DNA of 64,000 nucleotides from Sarcophilus harrisii (Eukaryota > Chordata > Mammalia > Dasyuromorphia > Dasyuridae), in NCBI RefSeq assembly GCF_902635505.1, contig NC_045431.1, positions 99,885,988 through 99,949,987 of the forward strand. The letters run 5' to 3'. Shown here one piece after another: positions 33,975 to 45,939 of the stretch (positions are counted from its first letter, which is position 1; each line of letters begins with the position of its first letter). The translations under genes were made by a program, and so were the position numbers. The notes under the pieces are model-generated. The model was not told the origin of the DNA and did not search any database. It saw only the letters and a program-made list of their open reading frames with translations.

Positions 33975-34860
33975 TTAGTAGAACATAAATCCATTTTTGT
34001 CTGGAATGCTCTCATTTCTCATCTCCATTTCCTGGATCCCACAGTTTCCTTTAAGATAAAGCTTAAATTCCACTTACTACAGAAAAGTTTTGAAGGTCTT
34101 CCTATCTCTTCTCCCACCTATACTTCTGATTATATAGACTTTGCCACCATGACTCAGCTTCCTTCTCACCCTGGAATTTTCTTCAGTATGTGGAACCTCC
34201 TCAACCTGTAATAGTCCTCTTCTATACTGGCCCCCTGCATTATTGAATTAATTCTAGAGTAATTTCATTTTGGGAAAGGACTCATCTATGCATACTTCAT
34301 TCCCATCCTAGTTGTGCTTCTGAATCCATGGATTTTATCTCAATGACTTGGGAGCCTTCTCACCTCAGACCTTTCCTGGACCACACCAGCATTCTTCTAC
34401 CATTTGTGGATTCCAACCAAGAATTTTCATTTTGGAGATTCCCCTAAGTCACTTGACTTCATTCTTCTCTTGGTTGTGCTTCTGATTCTCTGAACTTTGA
34501 CACCATGCTCCTATAGGTACCTTCCTTTTTCTCTTTTCAGTTTCTTTGTATATGTTCTCTTTTATGTTAGAGTATAAACTTCTTGATGGCAGGAGATGTC
34601 TCCATTTGTTTCCCCAATACCTGGCACATAATGTGCCTAATTCATATTTGCTGTCTTGCCATTGCTTCTTCCCTTTCTCTACCATAATTATTGCCTTCTC
34701 TAAGATTCTTTTTCTTTTGTACTGTGTATATTTTGTATGTATATTCATATGATGTCTTTTCCATCAAAATGTAAACATTTTGAGAGCAGGAATATTTTTT
34801 TTCTTTCCTTGTATCCTCCAGAATTTAGGCTTGGGATGTAATAAATTATTAATATTTTTT
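33975..34860 (+). repeat. L2 3' region, in pieces
   Basis: 'tggaatgctctcatttctcatctccatttcctgg' and 'cttaaattccac' (33995-34080) match the end of the L2 coding region. Two L2 3' termini follow: 34565-34660 ('cttcttgatggcaggaga', 'cctggcacataatg') and 34765-34860 ('attttgagagcaggaata', 'ttgtatcctccag'). The middle, 34140-34535, is a separate diverged tandem block. Confidence 0.6.
34140..34535. repeat. Diverged tandem duplication, 162-bp period
   Basis: 'ttcattttgg' at 34264 and 34426, and 'gttgtgcttctga' at 34311 and 34473, are both offset by exactly 162 bp with similar sequence between. A third, shorter match (atgact...ccttctcacc at 34149 and 34343) suggests more units with an indel. Confidence 0.55.
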
Positions 34861-35064
34861 TCAATTAAGTGATTATTTTTAAAATAGCTATGAGTTACAA
34901 CACTCCATTTAAGTTATTTGGTTTTATTTTTGTTCAGATCAGTAATCCTGTCAGTGACCAGAACTATTCCTGAAAACTAGAGACACCAAGCCAATTATCT
35001 TGGGCCATAGGAAGTTTAAGAGCCCTGATTGTCATCAGCTAGTATGCGAAAAATATAGGATGTG
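34861..35064. other. Unassigned DNA before the young L1
   Basis: No feature. It ends at the L1 target-site duplication. Confidence 0.5.
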
Positions 35065-35844
35065 AACCCACATTCTTTTTTTAAAATTTTTTAATTTTTT
35101 AATTTTTTTTTATTTAATAGCCTTTTATTTACAGGATATATGCATGGGTAACTTTACAGCATTAACAATTGCCAAACCTCTTGTTCCAACTTTTCACCTC
35201 TTACCCCCTCACCCCCTCCCCTAGATGGCAGGATGACCAGTAGATGTTAAATATATTAAAATATAAATTAGATACACAATAAGTATACATGACCAAAACG
35301 TTATTTTGCTGTACAAAAAGAATCACACTCTGAAATATTGTACAATTAGCTTGTGAAGGAAATCAAAAATGCAGGTGTGGATAAATATAGGGATTGGGAA
35401 TTCAATGTAATGTTTTTTAGTCATCTCCCAGAGTTCTTTTTCTGGGCATAGCTGGTTCAGTTCATTACTGCTCCATTGGAAATGATTTGGTTGATCTCGT
35501 TTGCTGAGGATGGCCTGATCCATCAGAACTGGTCATCATCTAGTATTGTTGTTGAAGTATATAATGATCTCCTGGTCCTGCTCATTTCACTCAGCATCAG
35601 TTCGTGTAAGTCTCTCCAGGCCTTTCTGAAATCATCCTGTTGGTCATTTCTTACAGAACAGTAATATTCCATAATTTTCATATACCACAATTTATTCAGC
35701 CATTCTCCAACTGATGGACATCCATTCAGTTTCCAGTTTTTAGCCACTACAAAAAGGGCTGCCACAAACATTCGTGCACATACAGGTCCCTTTCCCTTCT
35801 TTATAATCTCTTTGGGATATAATCCCAGTAACCCACATTCTTTT
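35065..35844 (-). repeat. Young 5'-truncated L1 with perfect 15-bp target-site duplication
   Basis: The duplication aacccacattctttt is at 35065-35079 and 35830-35844. Between them, on the minus strand, lies the last part of L1 ORF2, the 3' UTR and an A-rich tail (T-rich at about 35076-35120). The ORF2 frame is open to its stop at 35523 and reads LGLYPKEIIKKGKG, then MFVAALFVVAKNWKLNGCPSVGEWLNKLWYMKIMEYYCSVRND, then SEMSRTRRSLYT. This matches the human L1 ORF2 tail (LGIYPKDYK... FIAALFTIAK.W..PKCP...W..KMW.IYTMEYYAAIKND). The intact frame and exact duplication mark it as the most recent dated insertion here. The 750-bp length is a common truncation size, and the piece cannot move by itself. 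Confidence 0.95.
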
Positions 35845-35849
35845 GAATC

Positions 35850-37335
35850 CAAGGCCAAACACATCATATTGTTTTTCTCTTTCAAATTAATCATTTCAAA
35901 AAGGATCTTTCCAGATAGTTAGGTCTGAAACAATATTGAAAAAAATCCTGAAATTTTTTTCTTGTTAGTGCTACAATCAAGTCTCCAGATGAGTGGAATG
36001 AATAACTTTGGACAATACGCCACAACACACCTTTGTTTTAACACCTCAATGTCAGATTGCATGTTTCAGTCTTTAACAACGTAAGTCTGCTAAGCAATGA
36101 AGATACCAAGCAGCTTGTCCTGATCCTTAATTCATATGGTTTTCAAAATATTTGGCTTGTTAAATTTAGTGATGCATGGAATCAAAGTAAGTTAAGCAAT
36201 AGTTAACATTCAGAGCCTAACAGTGAGAAGCTATAATGTACTAAAAATGAGGAGTGAGGGAACTTTGTAAATGGAAGACATCTCATTTCACAGTCAGTGG
36301 TCTATCAAACTTTGCCGTGAAAGCACAAATGTTCCCCAAATAATAACTTTGCTTGTGTCATTGTGCAATATGTCTTCCTCATGCAGTAGATTTAGATTGC
36401 TTTGATATTTGTCCAACAACTCTTCCAATTTCTCTTCAATGACACCTGAATTATTTAATATCTTTAGAAAAGAGAGAGAAAGCAAGTCTTCAGCAATGGC
36501 TTTCTCTGTCTGACCCTATCCATTAACCTATAAATAATGCATAGTTGTTCTAAATTTTGTAAGGAAGGATTAGACTCATAAATGTATTTGAACAAATCTT
36601 CTTGTTATTTAATCTTCACGTACACAAAACTAATCAAACTAGCTCTGGCCTGTGAAAGATAAACTAATAAATCTTAGGAAGAAATATAGTATCCTTTTAT
36701 ATTTGCTTTGGGACTGTCATGATTAAAAGATATATATTTAGGAAGAAAATATTGATTGATCTATCTTTTACTTAAATGTGAAGATAGTATCACAGACACA
36801 GACTTTATTGATGATGAAATGATGGACCATTTTTATTTTGGCAAGAAAAATGATCTGACAAGTACAAGGGAATCAATGACAAATAGTCAAGAAAGAAGAA
36901 ATAATCTTTATAATAAAATACTTCTATCACAGAAAGCTATTCACATTCCAAGTAAGCATAAGTAAAGTGGATAGTATGTTTTCATTGGAAAGTACATTTT
37001 TATAAAGAGTTGTAATCATCCTTTCCAAACTCCCAGGAATAGTAAAACCTTTTTTCTGTTAGGCAAACTCATCATTTACAAAACAGTCCTGTTACTGTAT
37101 TTTTTTTGTTAATTTCAGGAAATTTGTTAGAAAATGTCTATCTATGTCCTTTCTGAATACAAGAGTCAACCAGAATTTAAATTTTATCAGGTTTAACTTA
37201 TGTGAAAATTGGGTGGATGAAGTATCTACCCAATTTAGGACATTTTGACCTGGAAAATTTCATTTGATCAATTACTTAAAATTATATATCTATAAATATA
37301 TATGTAATATTATATTATATGTATTTTATATATAA
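35850..37335. other. Unassigned DNA, 1.5 kb, with two unrecognised small frames
   Basis: The minus-strand frame 36294-36485 (VIEEKLEELLDKYQSNLNLL) is hydrophilic and faintly recalls the C-terminal region of hAT-derived proteins, but no diagnostic motif is present. The frame 36756-36965 is acidic/Lys-rich and unrecognised. No promoter or splice signals tie them to a gene. Confidence 0.25.
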
Positions 37336-37339
37336 AGTC

Positions 37340-37700
37340 TTATTTGTGCTTAGTTCTGGTAATATAGAAATGAGAAATATGTGTCTATATTTATATAACA
37401 TGTAGATATATAAATAGATACATACATACATACATACATACACAATTCCTGCCCTCAAGGAGGTTAGGATATAATAAAGTTAGAAGATACATATCATATA
37501 GCTACCTACATGACCAGTATATATATTAGAATGAAATAAAGGTAAAAGAGACATGTGGAGAAAGTGATATAGGAAAATGTAAGCAGAGAAGAAGGATTAC
37601 TCTCAGTTGGAAAAATCAAGGAAAGCTTCATGGAATAGTTCCCACCTGAACTGAACATCAAAGATTGAAGGAAGAAGATTTTGGATGGATGGGAAAAGTT
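37340..37700 (-). repeat. L2-tail-associated repeat, partial; (CATA)n inside
   Basis: 'cttagttctggtaatatagaaatgag', 'aattcctgccctcaaggaggttaggata', 'aaggaaagcttcatggaatag' and 'cctgaactgaacatcaaagattgaagga' parallel the element at 7745-8650. A CATA microsatellite lies at about 37418-37442. Confidence 0.55.
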
Positions 37701-38525
37701 CCAAGTATTCTTTCACATAGTAATTCTATGTGGCTTATTCCATAAATTCACAAAATTTATGGCAGCACAAAATGCCTGAACTTTTTTTATATGTGATACA
37801 TTTTTAGATTACAGAATATTTATCAAAATGAGTTTTAATTTTAAAATATTCAATTTATTATTTTGACTCTGTTTAAGGTTTTGTTTTTGTTTTTAATGTT
37901 TTAAAGCCTTCTAATCAGTATTGACTTCCTCTCCTTAAAACACTTTCTTTTGGAAAGTGCATTTCTTCAAATTGTCATTTCTCTTTATAAGACTGGTTGA
38001 AGACAACTACTTTTAATTGTATGTCTCTGGAGTACTGAAGATTTTCACCTAATACTAAAAGTATGAGCTTTTAAAAATAACTATCCTCATTTTCTTTTAC
38101 TATCAAAGCTATTTTTATGGTGATAATTGCTTTTAATCAGGTAGGGTTTTCTAGGGGCTTGGAAATAGTTTTAGTTTTCACATGGATGATGTGAAGAAGG
38201 AGCAACAACAAGCAATACTAGATTTGAAACCAGGGAGATCTGACATAAAAGTCCTGCCTCTGGCACCTATTGGCAACTTACTTAACCTCTTGGTGCTCAA
38301 ATACCCAAATACACTGGAATAAGGAGTTTCCCTTTACTTGGAAATTGCCTGAAATCAGCAATGGTTGATTTCAATGAAATTCATGAAATCTCAGTTTCAG
38401 TTCCTAAGTCTGAGTTAAAGAAAAAAAAAAATGAAAAAGAAAAAAAAAAAAAGCTATGCTGTTAGCTTTTAGGGCAATACTTTTAGGGCAATGCTAATTG
38501 ACTTTCTGGGCTCACACAGGATATA
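37701..38525. other. Unassigned DNA with a MIR-like patch and A-rich runs
   Basis: 38200-38310 has MIR-like wording ('ctgcctctggcacctattggcaacttacttaacctctt'). A-rich runs lie at about 38418-38452. The rest is unassigned. Confidence 0.35.
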
Positions 38526-38529
38526 GCAG

Positions 38530-38725
38530 GTTACCAGCCACATATGAATGACAAATGAAAAGTTCAAATCCAGTCTTAGGCACTACCCTGCGCCTTCGCT
38601 AGACTTTTGTCTCAGCTTCTTCATCTGTCAAATGGGGATGATAAAAACACCAACTTCCAGGATTATTAGAATGATAAAATTAGTTTGCAAAGCATCTTCC
38701 AAACAGTAGAATGTTTTGTGTAATC
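38530..38725 (+). repeat. MIR-type SINE
   Basis: 'aagttcaaatccagtcttaggcac', 'tctcagcttcttcatctgtcaaatggggatgataa', 'gtttgcaaagcatctt' are in sense order. Confidence 0.75.
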
Positions 38726-38739
38726 TAGCTATTTATTAT

Positions 38740-38870
38740 AAAAGACAGTCAATAAAAAAAATTACTAAGCATCTATTATTTGCCAGGCATTGTGCTAAGC
38801 ACTGAAAGTACAAATAAGATAAAAAAAAATTAGTTCCTGATCTCACAGAATTTCCAGTCTAGTGGGAGTG
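38740..38870 (-). repeat. L2 3'-end relic
   Basis: 'ttactaagcatctattatttgccaggcattgtgctaagcactg' and 'gatctcacagaatttccagtctagtggga' are a reversed L2 terminus. Confidence 0.8.
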
Positions 38871-40105
38871 TTCAGGAATGTTGGTGGTGGGGATAATGAT
38901 GGTAATGAAGTTCAGAACAAGCAGAGAAGCTTAGGAATGAGGAGTTGGCCATAGTTAATCCTCTATCAAAGAAGGCACTTAAGGTTGGTTTTGTTTGTTT
39001 AGTTTTTGTTTGCTTTTAATTGTTGTTGTTTGATTTTTGTTTTTTGCTTTTCCCTCCAGCCCTCAATTGGAGGAAATCAAAAGTGATGGGCAACTAAAAA
39101 GCTGAAAAGATGCTGAGTATCAAAGCTGAAGCAACTTTCATGATGATGAATTTTCTGATAATGAACTAATCCCAGAAGCATGATATTTGTAGAGTGGAAA
39201 CCAGAGCAGCGGTGGGAAATGATTTGAAATGCTGAAGTTATCAAAAGAACAAAAGGAAGATCTCCTGTGTGTTCAAGCTATCCTCCACAGAACAAGATAT
39301 ATAAAAACTTAAGAAAATGATGAAAAGACCTCTGTCTGATTAGAAAGAGTACCTATCCCAATGAAAGCACTCCGAGTCACTAAAGGAGGAGGATAATAGT
39401 CAAAGTTGATATCTATTAAGTGTGTAAAAGTTTTTAAAATAATTTTCTCAGAACCTGAGAGCAGAGGGAGGATAAGCATTAATAACCTTATTTTATAGAT
39501 AAGGAAAATCTGTCTAAGAGAGGCTAAATAAATAGCACTGGTTAAAACGGGTCACAAGTATATGGAAAGCAGGATCCAAACTTCTTTCTTTTGACTCCAA
39601 ACCTATTATCACAGTCTACACTGGAGTCTTGTTCTTCAACATATATCAGAGTACAAAATTTGTTACATCTCACTTCCCTACCACATGCAAAAATGAAGAC
39701 ACATTAAAAACAAATCCTCTTTCTCAAAAAATCACCAATAGGAAAGTGGTGTCATGATATTCTCCTTTATTCAATGCACATTGTCAAATCAGTCAAAACA
39801 TTTAATAAATGTTAAAATTTTATCTTTTATTCTGTAAGATAAAGTATCACCAACTGGGAAAACTTACAACAAAGATGAAAGACACTGCTATTTTAGTGTA
39901 CTCACCAATTTGTCTTGTATCTTTATAAATTAGAGCTGACATAGTCAAATAAGTATCTTTAATGTCCTTGCCAGAAAATGAATATAATTTAACAGTTGAC
40001 AGTCACTGAGGCAGAGTTGTCAGAATCTGTATTTCAGTTATTGTTTCTGTCATAGCCTTTGGTCATTAATCTATTTATAGTGATAAAAAAAGTAAAATGG
40101 AAAAT
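38871..40105. other. Unassigned DNA with a MIR-type relic at about 39420-39625
   Basis: The relic shows 'attttatagataaggaaaat' and 'gtcacaagtatatggaaagcaggatccaaac' (antisense order). The rest has no gene or repeat call. Confidence 0.35.
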
Positions 40106-40109
40106 ATGA

Positions 40110-42620
40110 GGAACCAGAGCCAAGATGGGAAGTAAAAGCAGTAAGTTGCCCAACCTCTTTCCCAAACCACTCCAAATTCCTTTAAATAGTAACTCTAAAC
40201 AAATTATAGAGCATCAGAACACCCGCAAAGATTTTCTAGATGAAGGCAACTTAGAAGCCTAGCAGAAAAAGTCTAATATCAAGGTGGGAGTCAAGCATGC
40301 AGTTACAATGTAGATCATTCTAGCACAGCCCCAGTCCCAGCTCTGGACCCAGATTAGGTCCCTGCCTGATCTCAGAATCAGAGACAGGTTTTCATATCTT
40401 AACATATTCAGAATATGATAACAAAGTCAAAGCTCTTACATCCAAAGCTTCTAAGTAAAATACAAATTGGTCTCAGGCTCTGGAAGAGCTCCAAAAGGAT
40501 TTTGAAAAGCAAGTAAGAGAGACAGGAAAAAAATAGGAAAAGAATTGAGAGTAGTGCAAAAGGAAATACAAAAAGCTAATGAGAATGTCTTAAAAAGCAA
40601 AATTTACCAATTGGGAAAGGAGGTACAAAAGCTCCCTGGGAAAATATTTATTTAAAAATTAAAATTGACCAAATGGAAGCTAGTGACTTTATGAGAAATC
40701 AAGATACAATAAAGCAAAACCCAAAAAATGTTTTAAAAAAAGTGAAATATCTCATTGGAAAAAAAATTGACCTGGAAAATAGCTCCAGGAGACATAATTT
40801 AAAAATTATTGATCTATCTGAAAGTCATGATCAATAAAAGACCTTGGAAATTATGATTCTATCAAAGAAAATTGACCTGATATTTTAGAATCAGAGGGTG
40901 AAATAGAAATGGAAATGGAAAGAATCCATCAATCACCTTCTAAAAGAGATCCCCAAATGAAACCTCCCAGGGGTATTATAAGCAGACTTTGGAACTCCCA
41001 AGTCAAGAACAAGATATTGCAAGCATTCAGAAACAAACAATTTAAGGATGGTGGAGCCACAGTCAGGATACCACAAGATTTAGCAGCTTCTACATTTAAG
41101 GACCAGTTGGCTTGGAATATGCTATTCCAGAGAACAATGGAGATAGGATTGCAGCCAAGAATCATTTACCCAGCAAAACTAAGTATAAAGCCTTGAGGAA
41201 AAGGTGGTCATTCAATGAAACTAAGAATTTTTAAGCATTCAAGATGAAAAGACCAGAGATGAATGGAAAATTCAATTTTCATTATTTCATATAACAGTCA
41301 TATGTAAACAGAGGGTACAGATGTGAGTTGAATAAGAAGGAATAATATCTTTCTAAAAATGATGAAATTAAGGGTTGAGAGAGGAATATACTGTGAGAAA
41401 GGGAAAGGGAGAAGTGGAATGGTGTAAATTATCTGTCATAAAAAGAGACAAGTAAAAGCTTTTATACTAGAGGGGAAGAGGGAGAGTAGAGGGTAAGAGA
41501 ATAAATGTTACTCTCTTCAGAATTGGATTAAAGAGGAAATAACATATATATATTCAATATGGATATAGAAATCTATCTTATTGTGCAGGAAAATAGGTAG
41601 GGAATGCAGTGTGGAAAGGGGAGAGTGTGATAAAAGAGAGGCAGACTGGGGGAAAGAATGGTCAGCACCAAAACACTTTTGAGGAGAGAAAGGATGAGGA
41701 GGGAAAAAGAGAGAATAAGTGAAAGGAAATAGTAATAATAATTGTAAAAAACAAAACAAAACAAAACAAAACTTCGAAGCAATTTTCTCTAGTAAAGCCT
41801 CATTTCTCAAACATAGAGGGAACTGAGTCAAATTTGTAAAATATAAGAGCCATTCCCCAACTGATATATGATCAAAAGATAGGATCTCTGTTCAAAGAGC
41901 TAAAATTCATGCATATCCTTTGATCTAACAACACCATTACAAGGCATGAATATGAAAAGAAATTTTTTAAAAATGACCTATATGTACAAACAATATTCAT
42001 ATCAGCTTTCTTCTCAGAGTAAAAAAAAGTGGAAGTTGAAGGAATGCCCACTAACCCAGGAATGGTTCGATATACTGTGGTATGTGTTTGTGATGAAACA
42101 TTATTGTTCTATAGGAAATGATGATCAGGATGCTCTGAAGAAAAAAAAAGAAAGAAAACCTGGAAATTTCTCCATGAACGTAAGCAACATGAAAAGTAGA
42201 ATGTACAAAGCAACAGCAATGGTCGGGGATGGCCAGCTGTAAATGACTTTGCTATTCTCAGTAATACAACCATCTACAACTACTTTGAAGAATTTAATGA
42301 TGAAAAATTCTATTCATACCCAGAAAAGGAATTGATTTTGTCTGAATACAGATGGAAACATTTTATCTTTCTCTATCTTTTTTAAAAATTAATTTGTCTT
42401 GAGGATTTTCATTTTAATTAGGGTGGGACATCTATGTTTTTTCCCCCCACAACTTGGCTTTTATGGAAATGTTTTGCATAACTTCAGGTTTGGCTTCTTA
42501 ATTGTGAGTGGGGATAAAGGAGAGAAGTAGAAGTAAAAAATTTTTAAAAAATGTAAAAAAATTGTTTTGAATGAAATTGGGGAAAATATTAAATAAAGAA
42601 ATAAAATTTTAAAAAAGAAT
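40110..42620 (+). repeat. HAL1-type half-LINE, near full length (5' UTR, ORF1, short ORF2 tail, 3' UTR)
   Basis: It starts 'gaggaaccagagccaagatggga', the promoter-end motif of this family, with a 5' UTR to about 40480. A Lys/Glu-rich ORF1 with a coiled-coil pattern follows, now broken by stops. Frame 40909-41196 holds the ORF1p RNA-binding C-terminus: PRGIISRLWNSQVKNKILQAFRNK, FKDGGATVRIPQDLAASTF and LQPRIIYPAKLSI, comparable to human ORF1p PRHIIVRF..., DLSAETLQ and FQPRISYPAKLSF. About 600 bp after the ORF1 stop comes only the ORF2 C-terminus (from about 41840; WKLKECPLTQEWFDILWY and MKHYCSIGNDDQDA at 41946-42242), then the 3' UTR and A-rich end. Endonuclease and reverse transcriptase are absent. 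ORF1 and the ORF2 remnant both carry breaks, so it is inactive. Confidence 0.85.
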
Positions 42621-43410
42621 GATTTTTAATGTCATTTTGACTATTATAAGTATGCAAATTAAAAATAAAATACATATGAACAATGAGCTGATAAACAGAA
42701 ACATATTTGGAATAATTTTTCCTTTGAGACTGGTCATCTTTATCTTTCCCAGGCTAGAAGTTTAGTGTCTACTGTGAAGGCCTGACTTCCTGGCCAACAA
42801 GCACTGAAATTTTGATAGACTCTATTTCTAACCAGAGTCATTTGTCTTTAGTTAGCTTGATACTATACACAAAACCTCAAAGGAAAACAAAGAAGAAAAG
42901 GAAATGGATTTTGAAATACTGCCGCCCTGCCCCCCTAATACTGTACTCATTTTGTTTATGAGTTGTTATTGTTGTTGTTTTTTTTCCCCCACATTATTGC
43001 CTTCCCCTCCTTAGAACTAAGATTCTTTTTTTTTTTTTTAACTACCACTCAATGGTAGGTTCACAGAGAGAATAAATGGTAGAAATAATCTAGTCAGGCT
43101 TCTTTCTGGAGTGAAAGAGGACCTAAGAAGGATTTTAAAAATTAGTGGCATACATATCTTTTTAACAGTTGTCTAAAGAAATGCCATAACTAATGTGAAA
43201 GACATATTGAAGTTGTCACTTATTTTCTGGCTTAATAAAATTGACTTAGACATCACTATGAAAAAAGTAAGAAAAGGAAAAATCAAATCATAATCCATTT
43301 TATTTCTGTATGGAAGCTAACGACTGACAAGAGACAAGTTCTTTATACTCTGAATCCATCCACAAAAATGTTCATTCCTATTAGAGAGCACATTGCCTTG
43401 CTGCTTTTAA
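42621..43410. other. Unassigned DNA
   Basis: No gene or clear repeat. T-rich runs at 42970-42990 and 43026-43040. Confidence 0.4.
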
Positions 43411-43411
43411 A

Positions 43412-43455
43412 AACACACACACACACACACACACACACAACAACAACAACAACAA

Positions 43456-43498
<43 letters not shown>
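43412..43498. repeat. Compound microsatellite (AC)n(AAC)n(AGC)n
   Basis: Three pure arrays in direct succession: about 14 AC units, about 7 CAA units, then about 13 CAG units (43460-43498). Each unit differs from the next by one inserted or changed base. Confidence 0.95.
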
Positions 43499-43499
43499 T

Positions 43500-44121
43500 C
43501 TGAATCATGTAAATTCATATTTTCTATTTTACTGGTAATTATAAACTATGATGGAATATTTTATATGAAAAAACAATTCCTATTTTGTCTTTTTTTCTAC
43601 TCTTTTTTTTCCCTCTTATAAATTTGAAATCATCAGTAGTTTTTATTAGACTATACTCACAATAATTTCTCTCATATGTCGCCTTTTCTCCATTCATTTA
43701 TCTGCTCCCATGGTAAAGATCATCATCACCCTGAACCCATTCTATTATAATAGCCATTTAATTGATTTTCCTGTTTCCAGTTTTTTTCTACTTCTATCTA
43801 TCCTTCTTCTTATTATTACATTATAATTACTAAAACATGAACCTGGCCATATCACACACATTTGTCCTCATTGGCACTCAAAAATCTGAATACAAGTCTT
43901 TATCCAGATATTTAAAGTGATTCTAATCTGGAACCTAGGTACTCTGGAAAATTGGAAGAAATGTTTCAATGGGAAAAAAAATAAGAAATTCTTGAGTCAA
44001 CAATTCAGCAAAGTTTATTCAGAAATTACTTTATTAATTAAGATGTTTTAAAAAAAATTTAAGTGTTTTAGAAGTGGTACAATTCCTGTCCTCAACATGA
44101 AGGGAAAGATGAGGAAAAGGA

Positions 44122-44125
<4 letters not shown>
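43500..44125. other. Unassigned AT-rich DNA
   Basis: No feature is recognised. Confidence 0.4.

Positions 44126-44171
<46 letters not shown>
44126..44171. repeat. (AT)n microsatellite
   Basis: Pure AT alternation of about 46 bp. Confidence 0.95.
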
Positions 44172-44175
<4 letters not shown>

Positions 44176-44279
44176 CATAGATAAAATATAGACAGTAGTT
44201 AGGACAAAGGAAAGATGCAGAGGTGGTACTCCAACGTTATTTGAAGACATTTAGAAATGTCTGGGCTTTAAAAAGAAGA

Positions 44280-44283
<4 letters not shown>

Positions 44284-44347
<64 letters not shown>
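44284..44347. repeat. (TA)n microsatellite, long
   Basis: Pure TA alternation of about 64 bp, only about 110 bp from the previous array. It gives the spurious Tyr/Ile frame at 44251-44481. Confidence 0.95.
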
Positions 44348-44351
<4 letters not shown>

Positions 44352-44499
44352 GATTATGACTTAACAAAATCTTCAAGAGAAAGATTCTGAAAAGGAAAAA
44401 CAAGGTAGGAGTGAATTTCAGGTAAGTCATCACATCCAAATGTTTGAATATAAGAGATGAGAGATAAGAGTCAGAGAGCATTTAGATGTTAGGTTAAAT

Positions 44500-44580
44500 A
44501 AATCATTGATAAATAAAAATTAATTTATTAAGTATTTTCTATGTTCCAGGCATTGACCTAATTGAAAGACAAAAAAGAAG
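44500..44580 (-). repeat. L2 3'-end relic
   Basis: 'attaatttattaagtattttctatgttccaggcattga' is a reversed L2 terminus. Confidence 0.6.
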
Positions 44581-44650
44581 AATAGAGGAAGAGAAAGTGA
44601 AAAGGAAGAAGGAAGAATAGTATGACGGGCTCCCTATTGCATCTACTGAA

Positions 44651-44836
44651 ATGAAGGAATGTCTTCAATCATTTGGAATATTCTTTCACAAAGGAACCTT
44701 AGCTGTCAATACCATGGTTCTGATAGAACCAGAGCACATTCTTTCACAGGACAAGAATATTCCAATCAGAATCAAAGAAAAAGATGTTCAATTTCATGGT
44801 GAAAGTGAGAAACAAGAACTTGATTTTTCAAACTAG
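44651..44836 (+). other. Orphan open frame, 61 codons, unrecognised
   Basis: The translated sequence is well mixed (MKECLQSFGIFFHKGTLAVN and following, ending QELDFSN) and lacks the low-complexity look of chance frames here. No domain is recognised, and no flanking exon, promoter or target-site duplication is visible. It could be a fragment of a retrocopy or chance. Confidence 0.12.
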
Positions 44837-44839
44837 TGA

Positions 44840-45935
44840 AAAAGAATGGTTTAAAGAATAACCTATGCAGTTTCATTCCATTATCTATTTGTGCTGGTCA
44901 ATCAACGCCAATCTCTTCATGCAATGGGAGGATCCACATTCTCAGAAGAAAATTAAAAAAAGATGAGAAGGTGTATCCGTTGAAATGAATGTAGAGGTGA
45001 CTAGACACACTGCTACAGGAGAGCTTCACAAAGCAGTTTAGTCATAAGAAAAAGGATGACAAAATATAGGAGATGTGTTTTCTGGGTTAGAAAGACCAGA
45101 ACTTTGCAAATGAAATTAAGTCCTAGCATCACTTGCTTTTTCTAAACTAAATTCTGAAAATGATTCCTGAGCAAAGCACAGGTTGTCAAAAATAAGAGGC
45201 AGAGAAGCAAAATCGTTTTTTTAAGATTTTAACAAGTTAAGACTCCCCCCCACACACACACACACACATTGTGTTTATGGAAAGAATATGTTGTTCCATT
45301 CTTAAGGTATGACATCTTATATCTTATCTTAACTGCATTGATTGCTTTGATTATATTATTGTCACCTGATTCATATAACCTCCCAGCAAGATTCAACAAA
45401 TTTAGATGAGGTACTCAGCAGTTACCATTTGGCATTATTGCCTATTATTCAATTTCTGACTCTGAAATTGATTTTGGTATTTTAAAAGACAGTTATCAAG
45501 ATCTATAGTATAGAACCCACTATCAAGAGTGAGGAAAAATGCTTTTCAGGTATGACAAAATGAAATGAAAATCTAAAAATGAGTAATCAAGCCTATTGTC
45601 TCTGCTTAGCTGCTGTACTAGGAGAACATTTGGGTAAACTTTAATCACCTAAAAGTTATTGCTTTGCATCTTAAAGATTTGTATCTTTAAAAACGTTAAA
45701 CCATTTATATAAGTTTCTGACAGAAATTCAATAGTCATCAAATTCCAAATTTCAAAAGATGTAGACCTATATATATTTCTGAGAATGGTGCATAGGTAGA
45801 TGGATTAATTGACCATAATATACTTGGAGGAATCCATTATATATACAAATAAATTATCATCATTCAGTTTTATATATAATTCCTAAACTAGAATAAATGA
45901 AATGGATTAAAAACATTGTATTTACTTTGGACAGA
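44840..45935. other. Unassigned DNA with a (CA)n at about 45250-45270
   Basis: No gene or repeat beyond the short CA array following a C run. Confidence 0.35.
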
Positions 45936-45939
45936 GAAT

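Noticed and set aside
35523-35894. 123-codon minus-strand open frame as a host gene
   Set aside because: Its content is the C-terminus of L1 ORF2 inside a 5'-truncated L1 with target-site duplication. The first codons come from flanking DNA.
36294-36485. Possible hAT-transposase-derived coding piece on the minus strand
   Set aside because: Only a vague EEKLEELL-type resemblance. No catalytic or dimerisation motif and no neighbouring matching frames.
44251-44481. Minus-strand frame with a Tyr/Ile repeat
   Set aside because: It is a product of the long TA microsatellite.
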